64,000 bases of DNA from Druceiella hillmani (lineage: Eukaryota > Arthropoda > Insecta > Lepidoptera > Hepialidae), in assembly GCA_039881145.1 (NCBI GenBank), contig JAYKKI010000060.1, forward strand, positions 8,642,501-8,706,500. Reading direction: 5' to 3'. Positions 1 to 12,089 of this stretch are shown piece by piece. The stretch's first letter is position 1. Each line of letters opens with the position of its first letter. The position numbers and the translations under genes are program-made. The notes under the pieces were generated by a model. The model worked only from the letters and a program-made list of their open reading frames with translations, had not been told where the DNA came from and did not search any database.

Positions 1-387
1 AAAACGCGCTTTCAAAGCTTAACCTGTTTGAAATATTTAAATTAGTAAGAATTGCGATTCCTTTAGTAATTTTCGATGACACGTTAAAAGAGAAAATCCT
101 TAAAGAAGAAGTGAAAATATATTACCTATATATATATTTAACCCATTTTTAACGAGATTCTCCCGCTGCAAAGGTCGTTTTTGACGTTTGAGGCAAACAA
201 AGTTTCTTCTTTCGTCTGACGTCTAATCTCTGCAGATGACGTTGCGAAGTGATGGAGGTTGACAGTCCATTAAACTTAAAGTCTATGCTCATCCCGAGCT
301 GTGACAGTTACCTTTTTGTGTAAATTGTTATGCTTAACAATATCGTATTTCCTGTGTTGTACTTGCTTCTTTTATCGACTTTGAAAT

Positions 388-540
388 CTGAATACGTCTC
401 TAATTACATTTCGAAATTTTATCTCATATAATTACTCTTTATATGTTACCACCAGGACATACAGAATACGTCTCTAATTACATTTTGACACTTTATCTCA
501 TACCATTACTTTTTATATTTAACCTCCAGAACATACGGAA
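388..540. repeat. Two-copy tandem duplication, 74 bp
   Basis: GAATACGTCTCTAATTACAT appears at 390 and 464, each followed by TTTATCTCATA and a CC(A)GGACATAC-like end. Confidence 0.8.
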
Positions 541-857
541 CGAATTAAAGTATTTAAATTTTTGAAGAACTGAAAATACATTTGTGTGAAGTTAGAACAC
601 AAAAGCATACTTAGCACGTAATAAAAAGTTTTTTAAGCAAATGTAATCCTTTATATTAAAAATAATAAGAGAAAAAAAAATAACCAAATTACCTAATGTG
701 ATTTTGGATTAGGTTGTTTACTCCAATTCTAGTTTCATGGAAGTAATCATCCTTTCGTGGAATAATCTTGATTCTCTAAAAGGATAAATCATTTTACATT
801 AATGTAGTTGGAATTTTTTTATTACAACATCTTATATTTAAACCTTCCTTTTAGTTA

Positions 858-935
858 CGTAACAAAATGTTAATATTTAATTTGTAACAAAATGGTAATA
901 TTTATTAGTATACGTAACAAAATGTTAATATTTTT
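858..935. repeat. Short direct repeat, three copies
   Basis: GTAACAAAATGTTAATATTT occurs three times with one substitution in the second copy. Confidence 0.75.
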
Positions 936-1869
936 TATTAAAGTTGTTTAAAATATTTAATTTTCATTTATATTAAATAATTTTCGTTTGAAGTATTCTA
1001 GCCAAGATATTTTTGTTCAATTGGTTCTATTTAATTAATTTGTCTTCCTTTTTTTCATAAAGCGTTTAATTTCTTAATCACTTTCGAGCTCCGTCGTCTA
1101 TTCACTAAATTAGTGTTAACGTAGTTGTCGTGTGACAGTTAAGATCCAAAAATCATTATAACATTTTTTTTAAAAATAGTTTTTTTTTCCTTTCCAAACT
1201 GTGTGACATAACTGCACAAATCATATAATCATTCTCAATATTAAAATTGTTCTTCTTTTTTATATCACTACTTTTCTCCATTTTCACGAGACCAGAAACT
1301 AGATTTTTCAAAAGAGGTCAAAACTAGTTTTCGTTAATTACGCTATTTTATGTTTTTTGCTAATTTTTTAATTTTGTAGGTTTATTTAAAATTTAACTAA
1401 ATGGCTACTATGTAATTAATTAAAAATTAAATTTATAAGTTGTTCTTGTGTTAAAGCAATATATCAAAAGGAAAATTACCGGTACGCATCAGGTGTACCA
1501 AATACACTATGGTATTGAGCGAGAACGCCGTATGATAATTAGTTTATACATATTGATCATATTAAACATTCCACTACATGATGAGAAATTGCCCGTGGTA
1601 TTAATGCAACTAGGTAACACTTTAAATTCATTTCACATAAAAGAAATTTTCTGTTTACTGTTATTAATACGATTTACGGCATAAGACCTTTGGGTACTTA
1701 TATTAATTGTATGACCTTAAATAACGTGAATAAATTCTCATTTATACATTATGTAATGATAGTTGTATTGTATTTTTTCTTTACCGCTTTATATCGCACG
1801 TTGGAAAAGTGAATATATTTGCCATTTTGGACGTCTTTTTTCTGATTTTGCGATAAGAGTCGTCGAAGT

Positions 1870-2040
1870 GGTGTGTTGGATTGATCACAGGATATAGGGC
1901 CTTTGATGGCGCGATGCACTATGGAGATCCAGGTTCAATTTCCGACCGCTCATCGAGCGAGGCTAGACTGATTTTCTGGTTGGCTATACGAGATTGTCCT
2001 CGTAGTAATAAGTCCACCATGTGTATTGATTAGATACATT
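1870..2040 (+). mobile_element. Possible tRNA-derived SINE fragment
   Basis: TGATGGCGCGATGCAC resembles a pol III A box and GGTTCAATTTCC, about 25 bp later, a B box. The block is much more GC-rich than its surroundings. No clear poly(A) tail or target duplication was found. Confidence 0.4.
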
Positions 2041-2420
2041 AAAGTACATAATTAATTAAATTAATTAAAAGTGAACTTTCTTACAGTGAATTTGTAAGTA
2101 ATATTCAATAATTCGAAATTAAGTTAACAACAAAAAAAATTAACGTATGTTTGGATGTATATCTTGTAATATCGGAAACGATTCTCGGAAAATGTTCCTG
2201 AAAATAGAACCAAAATTTCTTGGTCATATTGTGAGTGTTGCTGCTTTTCGTAGCATGCATAAAAATCTGATAACACGTTTCATGCTCTTGCCGTTAGAAA
2301 TACAGTCACTACCTGTTTGCACTGACTTTGAATTTTCTAATTTACTTACGTTGGCTAAATAATTTCGCGTGTTAAATGCATCTATAAAAAAAATAATAAT
2401 TTAGTTTAAATCGTGCGCAG

Positions 2421-2495
2421 GTTGACTTGCCTTCTTTACAACGCGCTGTTGGAGGCCATTCACGTGGCGGAGATTTTGCTTCATTTTCCATGTAA
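2421..2495 (+). other. Coding-like fragment, possible Osiris remnant
   Basis: After GTGCGCAG the frame reads VDLPSLQRAVGGHSRGGDFA, then stops at TAA 2493. VDLPSLQRA resembles the end of Osiris exon 2 (compare VPSDMQRALEEG in the complete gene), and GC content rises locally. However, no GT donor follows in the right phase and the upstream 40 bp are AT-rich, so a working exon is unlikely. Confidence 0.25.
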
Positions 2496-4459
2496 TATCT
2501 TCATGATCATAACTTTGAAACCCTCTGAGATATCACTATGAAACACAAAGTAAATTGGTTCTAGAGCTACTAGCTATATAATCCATTATAAATCCTTCAA
2601 TAGCTTTAGAAGTTTTCAAGATAACTCCTTTCCTTTCTTTCCTTCCTTTTTCCTTTCTTACAAACAGATAGACAGTTATATTCTTTTAATCTTTACTAAT
2701 AGTCGAATATGTAAACGAGAAAATGATTTAGAAGCAGGAAATATTAAAATCAAAGACAGACACTTCAATTGAATCTATTCGCAGTATCTGACATAATATC
2801 AGAATTCCAGTATTTATTATCTCTTGAGAGATCCATTTTCAAAATACATGTTTTGAATGCGGACTTTCTTGCTACCGTATGACAAATAATGAAATACCTT
2901 TTATATTATGGTGTCATGGTGACTAAGGGATTGTAGTTCCTGGATCGTTAGTTCCTGAATATCTGGATCCGATGATAAATAATAATTTTTAACCTTCATT
3001 ATTCTCCTGTTGTCTTATTTACTTTACAAACTACTAACTTCCATAATTCTTATGTCAACCGTTCCACATAAATTCGGTTACATTAATATAATTCAATTCT
3101 GAGAAGAGTTGAAAATATGACGCAATAAAAGTGAACTACCATTTGTGTTGAAATGTCTGGAAAATTTTCAAGGTTATATGCAGATAAATTATAGCCTAGT
3201 TCTCTTGAATACATAACAAAGTAAAAGAAATATTAAATATATCAAATATTAGTTCGGTTGAAATATCGCGTCCGAAATATTGTTTCGCCAGCTGACAATT
3301 TTGCCTTTCATTTGTCGGAGGGCAAAATTATCAGTACACTTGCTAAGTTCTTACCAGAGAGTATTATTTTCATAGAATAGCTATGACACCAAAGAGTTAT
3401 TAATTTTCTTCAACATTTAACAAGCCTTCCATTTCAAAACACTGGTTAGACCTCGAAACGCATATGTTTAATTATTATTGACGCTTTTGACGCGATGAAC
3501 AAAGCACAACTGTCTAGCTGAATCAGTGAACATTATTGTTTGTAGACGCAATTAGTCAATATCACATTGTGTACGTTAGAGATCTGTCGCTACTTCTGAT
3601 GATTAATGACTTATGCCACTGTTCGGTAGTTAATGCTTTTGAATCTGCCATACTTATTGAGAGAAGTTAAGCTTTTTTCCAAGCACAAAGTGAGCTGTTT
3701 TAAATGTTTGCATGACGTTTGAAAAGATGTGGTTTATTATGATAATAATATTGATTGAATTCACGTATGTTTAGTAATATTAATGTCTGAATATGGTGAT
3801 GTGAAATTGAAATGTTTTGTGTTCGGTGCATTAATTTTTTTAAAATTATTTTCTTTCAATAATTTGTTAACAATTATTATGTACATTTACTTCGATGAAT
3901 ATGTTTATGTACCGAATTTTCTGCGAGCACTCACTCCACAATAAATTACAGTGTTAAATACACGCTACAAGAATTTATCTAAAATAACAAAATTTGTGGG
4001 TGGATATAATATTATTAATAAATAAGACATAAAAGGAGAAAAATAATATAATATTGAAAAAACGATATTTAATTTTTCAAAATCATTTTATATTAATTTT
4101 GTGGGCAGACTTAACTCAAACATATATGTTTTTGGTACTTGTCATTATTTTAATAGGGGGCAGTCTAGGTATTAACAAAAAAACAAGTTGATGAATTAAG
4201 TTAGTTTTCAGTAAGAGAGAAATAAATGAAATAGGGCGGAAACTTAACATAAACAGGGACAATAAAATTAATTTGACATTAAAATAGACTTAAGATTTCT
4301 TAATTGATCTATATTTGTAGGTGTTAATTAATTCATTAGGGAAATTATTAAAATAATGTAAATACATACATGCTAGAAAATTAATTATTAAAAAAACAAC
4401 TCGTGATTCTTACATTATTTTGGTAGAAAATAATCGTGGAAAATATTTATTTATTTCAG

Positions 4460-4812
4460 GTCGCAAGAAGAAGAAGAAAGGCCTCAAGAAGCTGATGCCA
4501 ATCTTGGCTCTTCTGAAACTGAAGTTTACAGCCCTCATTCCTCTGTTCTTGGGTATCCTAGCCTTTGTCGCAATCAAGGCCCTCTTCTTGTTGAAGATCA
4601 CAGCCCTAATTTCAGCCGCTCGCCTCGTCAAGGGTCTTCTGTCCAAGGATAAGGGAGATACTAGCTATGAAGTGGTTGCATCCCCTCATCATGAAGAATA
4701 TCCGTACCCAGCAAGCAACAGCGGCGGTGGCGGTGGCGGTGGTGGATGGGGCAGAAATATAGGAGACGCACAAGATCTAGCCTATAACGGCTATTCGGCT
4801 GAACGAAGATAA
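4460..4812 (+). CDS. Osi: Osiris family protein, last exon only (5' exons not found in window)
   Basis: After the acceptor TTTATTTCAG the exon reads (G)RKKKKKGLKKLMPILAL, then a hydrophobic run containing KFTALIPLFLGILAFVAIKA, TSYEVVASPHHEEYPYPASN, a run of eight Gly, WGRNIGDAQDLAYNGYSAER and stop TAA at 4810. It is collinear with exon 3 of the complete Osiris gene 27 kb downstream, with the same phase-1 junction at the G|R codon, the same YPYPASN and the same AQDLAY. The conserved hydrophobic region and AQxLAY are diagnostic for Osiris. No convincing exon 1 or 2 is visible in the 4.4 kb upstream, so intron 2 either exceeds 4.4 kb or the exon is diverged. The intact frame argues for a working gene. 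Confidence 0.92.
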
Positions 4813-5500
4813 ATTCAGAGGGCAACTCAAAGCAAAAATGTTTGAAAAGGAAAAAAGAAGACAAAAGATTTGCCAATGAATATTTAATACCGTAATTTAT
4901 TATATCAAAAAATACAACGATAATTTATAATAATTTATTATTCCTAATTTGTAAGTCGAAGATTAAATTATATAGTTAATGTGAGCATAGGTTTAAACGA
5001 TTACGTCATATTTATTATACCAATATTATTTTATTTCTTAAATATTTCATCATACTCTGTATATAGTATTCATACTTTTATTTATTTTATTCTCATTTTT
5101 ATGTATTCTGCCTTATTATATGATTTATAAAGGAATATATACGAATATATATATAATTATACGTCTATTAAGTATTACAAACAATTTTAGTTATTATTAT
5201 GTATATAAATTGTATAGTATTACAAGGTATATAAAGAGGCTGTTTTTATTTATTTATTATGATTATATAGTTATTATATAATAGACAAAGTGTTTTGTAG
5301 TTTACCTATTATTTTATATCGAATATTATTATTGCTTTGTATTATATTGTTAATTTCGTCAGTATTTTAATAGTGAAATGTTATATTTATTATTTTATGC
5401 ATGTATATATGTTATATAAATGTTTTCTTTTGTACAGTATGCATCACGGATTATACTTTTTTGTATCATCGAAATAAATATGTAAATACAAATAATTGTC
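4813..5500 (+). promoter_or_regulatory. 3' UTR and poly(A) signal of Osiris 1
   Basis: The sequence after the stop codon is AT-rich with many ATTTA and TTATTTATT motifs. AATAAA at 5473-5478 followed by the T/G-rich TGTCTTGTTTTATTT near 5497 makes a likely cleavage site around 5495. The corresponding position in Osiris 2 carries a similar TTTGTTTTATTTCTTT. Confidence 0.55.
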
Positions 5501-6012
5501 TTGTTTTATTTAAAATTTTTCGAAATACACGAAAGTTTTAGCGTCGTCTGAACTTGCCTTGGCAAATAATATAAATTTCTTTTACATGGATCTAAATAGT
5601 TATATTGTAATTTTTTCTAAATTCTATGAAAACAGTACTATTTAGATAGGTAATATTTCTTGTATTTACGGTGGGAAAATGGTCAAGTTTTCTTTAGATT
5701 GTTTATTAATATTATTTAGATTTTCACACCTATTATTGTTTTGTAAGCAAGTTAATAAAGTAAACGTCTTACTCAAGTAAATGGTAATATCACCTATCTT
5801 TTATTTTAATACATTTAATGAATTTGTTAAGACCACTTGTTGAAATTGCTTTAGGTTAAGAATTTTACTGGAATCTGGAATTAAATATTGTAAAATGTGT
5901 CGGTCAGTCGTTTTATCTGTCTTAATCGTGGACTACCGGTATTCAATTTCATGTTGGTGAGGCATTTCATCTCGACGTATTATGCTCTTAAATTTATGAT
6001 TTCGGAATTATA

Positions 6013-6096
6013 CTAATTTCAGCCGCTCGCCTCGACAAGGGTCTTCTCTATAAGGGAGATACTAGTTATGAAATGGTTGCGTCCCCTCATCATGAA
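6013..6096 (+). pseudogene. Duplicated fragment of the Osiris 1 last exon
   Basis: An 84-bp stretch repeats 4606-4695 of the Osiris 1 exon, from CTAATTTCAGCCGCTCGCC to CATCATGAA. Differences are few: one 6-bp in-frame deletion after GTCTTCT, a Val to Asp change, a Val to Met change, and silent changes at the Ser codon of TSYE and at an Ala codon. It lies 1.4 kb after the parent exon on the same strand. Neither the poly-Lys/hydrophobic part nor AQDLAY is present, so it is a partial segmental copy. Confidence 0.9.
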
Positions 6097-6249
6097 TGGT
6101 ATCTATCGATTATTTGCAAAGCATGTTATAGTTTTTTTGTTTATATAAAGACCAATAATCTAAAGATTTTATTAAAGAATTCCTTGTAGTCATTTCTTTA
6201 TCCTATCCGGTATTATTTGTTCGATTTTACATTATGTATCGAAGGTACT

Positions 6250-6435
6250 GTTGTCAACGATGATGTTCTCGCCGTGGTGGGTTGGATTGATATAAAATAT
6301 CACAGACCATTTACAGGCAGCTGTGCTTGCTTGACTTAATTATTGTAGGTAGTTACTTCCAATGGTCAGCGCATTGCGGGAAGTCTATTTCCAGCAGTGG
6401 ACGGAGATAGGGTATTGATGATGATGGGTATTAAT
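6250..6435 (+). mobile_element. 3' end of a LINE/SINE of lepidopteran type
   Basis: CCAGCAGTGGACGGAGATAG at 6391-6410 followed by a TGATGATGATGG tail is how many lepidopteran non-LTR elements end, as I recall them. Only the 3' part is visible; the upstream border near 6250 is a guess from base composition. Confidence 0.55.
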
Positions 6436-7789
6436 ATACTCAAATAAAATACTTTAATTGAAAAACACATTGTTATTGAGCAAATAACAAGTATAAAAGC
6501 TCATATTTCACATGACAGCCAACTGACGGAAGAACTTGTGTTGCCCTCTGACTAATTATTTATACAAGAATAGGGAAGATGAAAATTATGATCAAAGCTA
6601 ATAAGAAATGAACAAAAAAATAGGTTAAATTGCTTTAGCTACGTGTTAAATATAGGTTAAATGTACATGACGTAATTTTGCAAAATTATTTCCATATTAT
6701 TGTCTAATCTCTCATGTTAATGACATGGAAGCTGCTGATAAATTAAAACTTCATTTGATAGTCGCATGTAATTCTGGTTGTAACTTTTTCCAAAATACAT
6801 TCCTTAGAGCTGCTTCAACAATTTATGACACAGAAGCAATTAAATCTAATTTTATTCTACATTAGATACTTTTAACTTTCTTTTGTACTTGTAGACATTT
6901 AAAGCAAACTAAATTTTCTTACTTTCTATGTGTTAACTAGAGCTCATAAAAATTGCAGTAATGTTTTTGATTATATGTCATAAGTTAATTCAGTTGCCAT
7001 AAATAATCTACATGTAGTAACTTACGTATCTACTCTTAAAATTTAAAACAAAACAACTTATTGTTAATATTGGAAAAGGGTGATTCATAAGAGAAACTTT
7101 TCTTATAAAATTTGTAGGAAAATATGTAGTAAAGCCATATTTTCTAGCTTAAATTTGAATTTAATTTTGGAAATTTCCTTCCACTTCGTATCCTACAATG
7201 CGATGCATCATACTACATCTAAATCATTATTTTTTCTATATCCAGTGAAAACTAGTTTATTGTTAGTATTGTTGATTCCGTTCATATTTTTTTTCTACAA
7301 TATTTACAGCCTGTTGTTATTCTCCAGAGTATTCAGTACGTTTTTATATATAGTACAGTGGATATTTGCATATATTTTTTTTTTTACATTTGTTTTTATA
7401 TATAGTATAGAAGATATTTCTTCTGTGGATATTGTTTGAATTGGACATTGCAGATGTTAAATAAGAGAATAGAGTAAGATACAAAATTTGAAAAAAATGT
7501 AGTAAACTTAAATACTCAGGAACCGTAAAATAAACCTGTATATTGGAAAAAATATCTGTCTTGGTGTTTGTTTCCTTACCGTAAATGTAATATTCAGAAT
7601 TGTTTGTAAAATATAGGAAATTATTTATTATTTTTAGTCTTTAATTCTAAAATTAGAAATTTATATTGTGCACTACGACGGTCGTAATGTAAAAATATAT
7701 ACTTAAGAATACGTCCTTTAACAAGAAAATGTATGAAAAAGGTACAGTTTAAGTGCAATTTATTTGATTTCTTTTTGATTTGACACATG

Positions 7790-7931
<142 letters not shown>

Positions 7932-8762
7932 TATTGTATGCGCCTGTGTGTTTATACAGGGGTTGTACCATTCTTGGATGTGCTCTGAATGGCACGTCTT
8001 TTATTTGATCAAGCTGAAACTTGATACTTGATTAAAAATTAAGATATTTAGGTCGATGAATAAAATTAGCCCAATATCTTTAAAATTATTTCAGTTTCAA
8101 ATTTAGAAAAATCTGAAAATTAATCTCAGAAATTTAGTTGTACTGAAATGATGCAGATGTCAGAAAAAAACTATTGATACACTTCAACTTTTCTTTAAAA
8201 TACTTGCTTTTTAACCCATAAATATTTTCTAAAATAGTTGCTTTTAGCCACAAAATGTTGTTTCATTTTGAGAAATATTGTTTTAGAAACATTTTTTTAA
8301 AGAATTGGTACATTTCTTTTCATACCTTAGCATATTTATTAATAAAATTTTGCCGTTAATTTTTTCATTAATATTTATTTTTCATATAGCATATACATTA
8401 AGTAAATAACGTAGCTTATATATGAGAACTGCGTTTTATTGTATTTTTATTTTGATTCATTTTACTCAATTCTTATTTTTTCGTAAATCTAATTGTCAAT
8501 TTAAAAGTAGAATTATTAATAACTTATTGAATAATATTTGTCCTCTGTACACTGTTTCTCATTAATTTTTATCTTATTAATTTTCTGAACAATATTAACA
8601 AAAAAGTTTAATAGAAAATTCAACAAAATTCACTTTTCCGATTAACCCATGGCATCAGTTATATTTTCCTTTGTCTCGTTTTTATGTTCCGCAGTATTTG
8701 TAGAAATCTTTTACTAAAGGTTTGCTCATTGTCATAATAAAAAGAATATGCATTGTTGCACG

Positions 8763-9345
8763 TAAATTCGTTTAACCGGTGTCACGAAAATCTGCAATAA
8801 AAATAACATGGGTGGGGAGAGAATTTAATTAGATTTAATAAAATCACTGTTTTAGTCCAAATGTGCATGAAAAAATATTAGATTGACAGTATGGAAACTT
8901 CTAATCTATTCTTTTACTCGTAAATAAAAATTGATGGTCCCCTAAATTTTCTTAGAAAAGGGACGATGGGTATAGTATATTGTTATTAGTGATGTTTAAT
9001 ATCTATAAATAATTAAAATAAACATTGTTAAAATTAAAATAAACATGTAAATTTGTTTAGCCGGTTTCACGAAAATCTACAACAAAAATAACGTAGTATG
9101 AGTGGGGAGAGAATGTAAATAGTTTCAATAAAAGCACTGTTTTTAGTTCAAATTTTAAAAAATCGAAAAATGGATGTTTGGAAAAAGAATAGATTCACAG
9201 TATTATTATATTATAAATTTATAATCTATTCTCTTATTCGTAAATAAACATTGCTGGTCCCCTAAATTTTCTTAGAATAGGGACGTTGGGTACAGTATAT
9301 TGTTATTAATAATGTTTAATATTTACAAACAATTAAAATAAGCCC
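8763..9345. repeat. Two-copy tandem duplication, 285 bp
   Basis: GTTTAACCGGTGTCACGAAA at about 8772 returns as GTTTAGCCGGTTTCACGAAA 285 bp later. Both units continue with GTGGGGAGAGAAT, GGTCCCCTAAATTTTCTTAG and GTATATTGTTATTA. Confidence 0.88.
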
Positions 9346-10161
9346 TGAAAACGTTTGGATGACTAAAACATAAGGATATATGGCTGATGTCGATTAATAT
9401 CATTACTTATACTTTAATAACTGGCGGTGATCACCTGATTTGTTGATTACTTTGTTATTCAATAAAAAAAAACAAATATTATTTTTCAAAAATATATTTC
9501 TTTTTCCTTTATTATATGTATTTTTTAAATAATTTACAAACATATTTTGTGATATACAATCATATGTGGCTTAACAATTGTGAAAGGAATCTTCCGATTT
9601 GGAAATATTGTAAGTATTTATTAAATGTGTTATGACTAGAACATAAATGCATATGGTAATAAAATTAGCAAAAAGACTCTACATAATTGTCTCCTTGTGC
9701 TTCTTTTTTATTCCATTCACTAGACTGAATACAGTCGTTGATGAGGGGTGGGTACACCGTGATGATTTTGTTGCATTTATGGTCTTGTTGGTTCACACAT
9801 TAGATCTTTGCAATAGCTAAATATTTTTTTAAAAATTTCATCAATAAAGTAATAATATTTACTCGGGAGTCTGGATTTATTTCTTTTTTATTATTTTTTA
9901 ATCTATGTTACTCTAACTGAATACTTACTTAAAGAGAATGTGTAGATGCACATTATCCTAGCATCGTTTTATCTTACGACATACACTAAAAATTACAAAA
10001 ATATTTCTGAATATATCATATTTCTCATGAGCCCAGCTTTTTCTGACATTATGTGATAGATAAAATGAATTGAACCTAAGTCGTACATACCAAATTCGAA
10101 AGAAACTCCTCTTGTTTACTTGTTGCGTTTAATTAATATTCTTTTAATGTTATATATTTTA

Positions 10162-10329
10162 TTGATAAATAAAATGTGTTTAAGGAATAAAAAATAAAAA
10201 TACGTTTTCTTCACAGAATTACATGTAAATTTTTAAGTGTATGCCCAAATTATTTAAAAATATAACATATAATTCTATGAAAAAACCGTATTTTTATTTT
10301 TTATTCCTTAAACACATTTTATTTATCAA
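10162..10329. mobile_element. 168-bp palindromic element
   Basis: The outer 43 bp (10162-10204) are a perfect inverted repeat of 10287-10329. The match goes on inward with a few mismatches (CACAGAATTACATGTAA against its inverse) to about 75 bp per arm, leaving a loop near 20 bp. It looks like a hairpin MITE. A short open frame across 10241-10423 is a by-product. Confidence 0.7.
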
Positions 10330-10960
10330 AACTAGTAATTTGGTCATTTTATTAAAAAAAAATGCTCAGATCTTTATGGTTGATTTAGGCTTGATGCCTT
10401 TTGTAATAGTTTATGTAAAATAAAACACGTTTGTTTATTTTAGTTGTATGTCTACGTAAAAAACCTTGCAAAAAATAAATTTTGTCAGAAAATTTATCTA
10501 TTTACCGCCCCGTGAGAGTCTATTAACTTACTTTTCAGTTATTACTGTTTCATAGCTTATCATGCCTTTGTTTAAAAACATAAAAAGCGTATTATGGTGT
10601 TCTTCCGTGAGGTTATTGCTATTGTTATCAAATAAATATCACGGTAGTCCTGAAAGGAGAGAGGAACTTCGTAGCATACATAATATATTTTTCGCCAACT
10701 TTTTTCGTGTAAATTTACGCTTAAAAATAAAGTGAGGCCAGTTATTTAATTGAATTTTGACGAAGTCTTGCTTTTGTCCTGTTACCATCGGGCGTGATTT
10801 TAGAGTGTAAAGTTTTTAAACATATGTTCAGAACAAATAACACGTAACTAATTTTGAATTCAGTATATTTTCTTTTACAACACTTTATGAAGTCTAGAGG
10901 GAATTTATTCGAATCAAAGACAATATTTCATAATATGGTCACTACTGTTATATGTTTTGA

Positions 10961-10964
<4 letters not shown>

Positions 10965-11020
<56 letters not shown>

Positions 11021-11030
11021 TTATATATAA
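10965..11030. repeat. (TA)n microsatellite
   Basis: Alternating TA with one ACA and one TTTA interruption. Confidence 0.95.
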
Positions 11031-12089
11031 AAATGTATACTTTACGCTTAATAGATCCAAACTTTTAAAATTTGTCGTTATTTCTTACCGTAATACAGTT
11101 TTGATAAATTAGAGAAAAACATTGGTTAACATAATTTTAAAATAATTAAATGTATATGCCAAAAGGGGATAGAATAGAAGATTTTATGTTTTTCACATGA
11201 TCAAGTAAGCCTTCTCTATTATATTTTATTAATAATCGAATTTTTCTTCATGTGATCCAACAGGCAAATAATATAATTTTTTTGCTCGGGTATACTTTTA
11301 CAATGTTTTCCCTAAATATTATCTTACTATCAAATATTTACAATTAGGTTCATAAATTATTGTTTACAAAACGTTCATATGAAAATAATTTATATAAGGT
11401 ATTAACAAAATTAATTATAACACAAAATTAATTGTCCCTTCCGCGTAATAAAAGTCGAGCCCCAAAATATAAGTTGACTATATTATTACCTTCCTTGCTT
11501 AAGCTCAGTATAATATAAGCTATAAATTATAAATTTGAAACACAACTTACCAAATTTACGACTTATAAGCCGTAAATAATTCGATGGCCGACAGTTTCAC
11601 CCAGTTTAAAGAGTTATTGGTTTCTGTGATTATGTGAAGTCCTCTGGTCGCTGCTTCCCTTTTTAATATTAATGCCTCAGCTCGAATCATAAATCAGTAA
11701 AAATTTAAGCAACATTTTCAATAACAAATATTGCATTCCTTTCCTTGTTCTTGGGTTGTAATATAATTTGTCAATAAATCAGTTCGCGTTTAGAGCTAAT
11801 ATTGTGTTAGTACAAAATATTTTGTAATAAATTCGGATACCGTCGCTCTTTTTACTAAAAAACAGTGCGAATGTACTTGAATGATTACATTGAAGTCAAA
11901 TAAGGATCGTTTCTTTTCTTGTTTTATTTTAACTCCTTAGACAACATTTGTTAAGATCTTTAATGATACCTAATTTTACGGTAAATAACAGAAGCCTAGG
12001 AAGAAATAGGATTAAAAGTTTTTCAGATATAATAAAAGTATGAGACAGAAAGCTTATTAGATGGTTTTTATTAGATGGAATTAATTTAG

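Larger units (their letters stand above)
1..4459. other. Non-coding, probably intron of Osiris 1
   Basis: Apart from the small repeats, the SINE-like block and the fragment at 2421 listed separately, nothing gene-like is seen. Short open frames at 1448 and 2147 lack codon character. Being upstream of a phase-1 acceptor, it is most simply the intron preceding the last Osiris exon. Confidence 0.5.

Noticed and set aside
4410..4876. Minus-strand open frames over the Osiris 1 exon
   Set aside because: Shadows of the real + strand exon with its conserved Osiris motifs; the same applies to 31969-32253 over Osiris 2 exon 3 and 27173-27481 over exon 1.
7080..7439. 119-codon open frame rich in Phe, Ile and Leu
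   Set aside because: T-rich DNA yields hydrophobic codons by chance; no signal or motif and no conserved neighbour.
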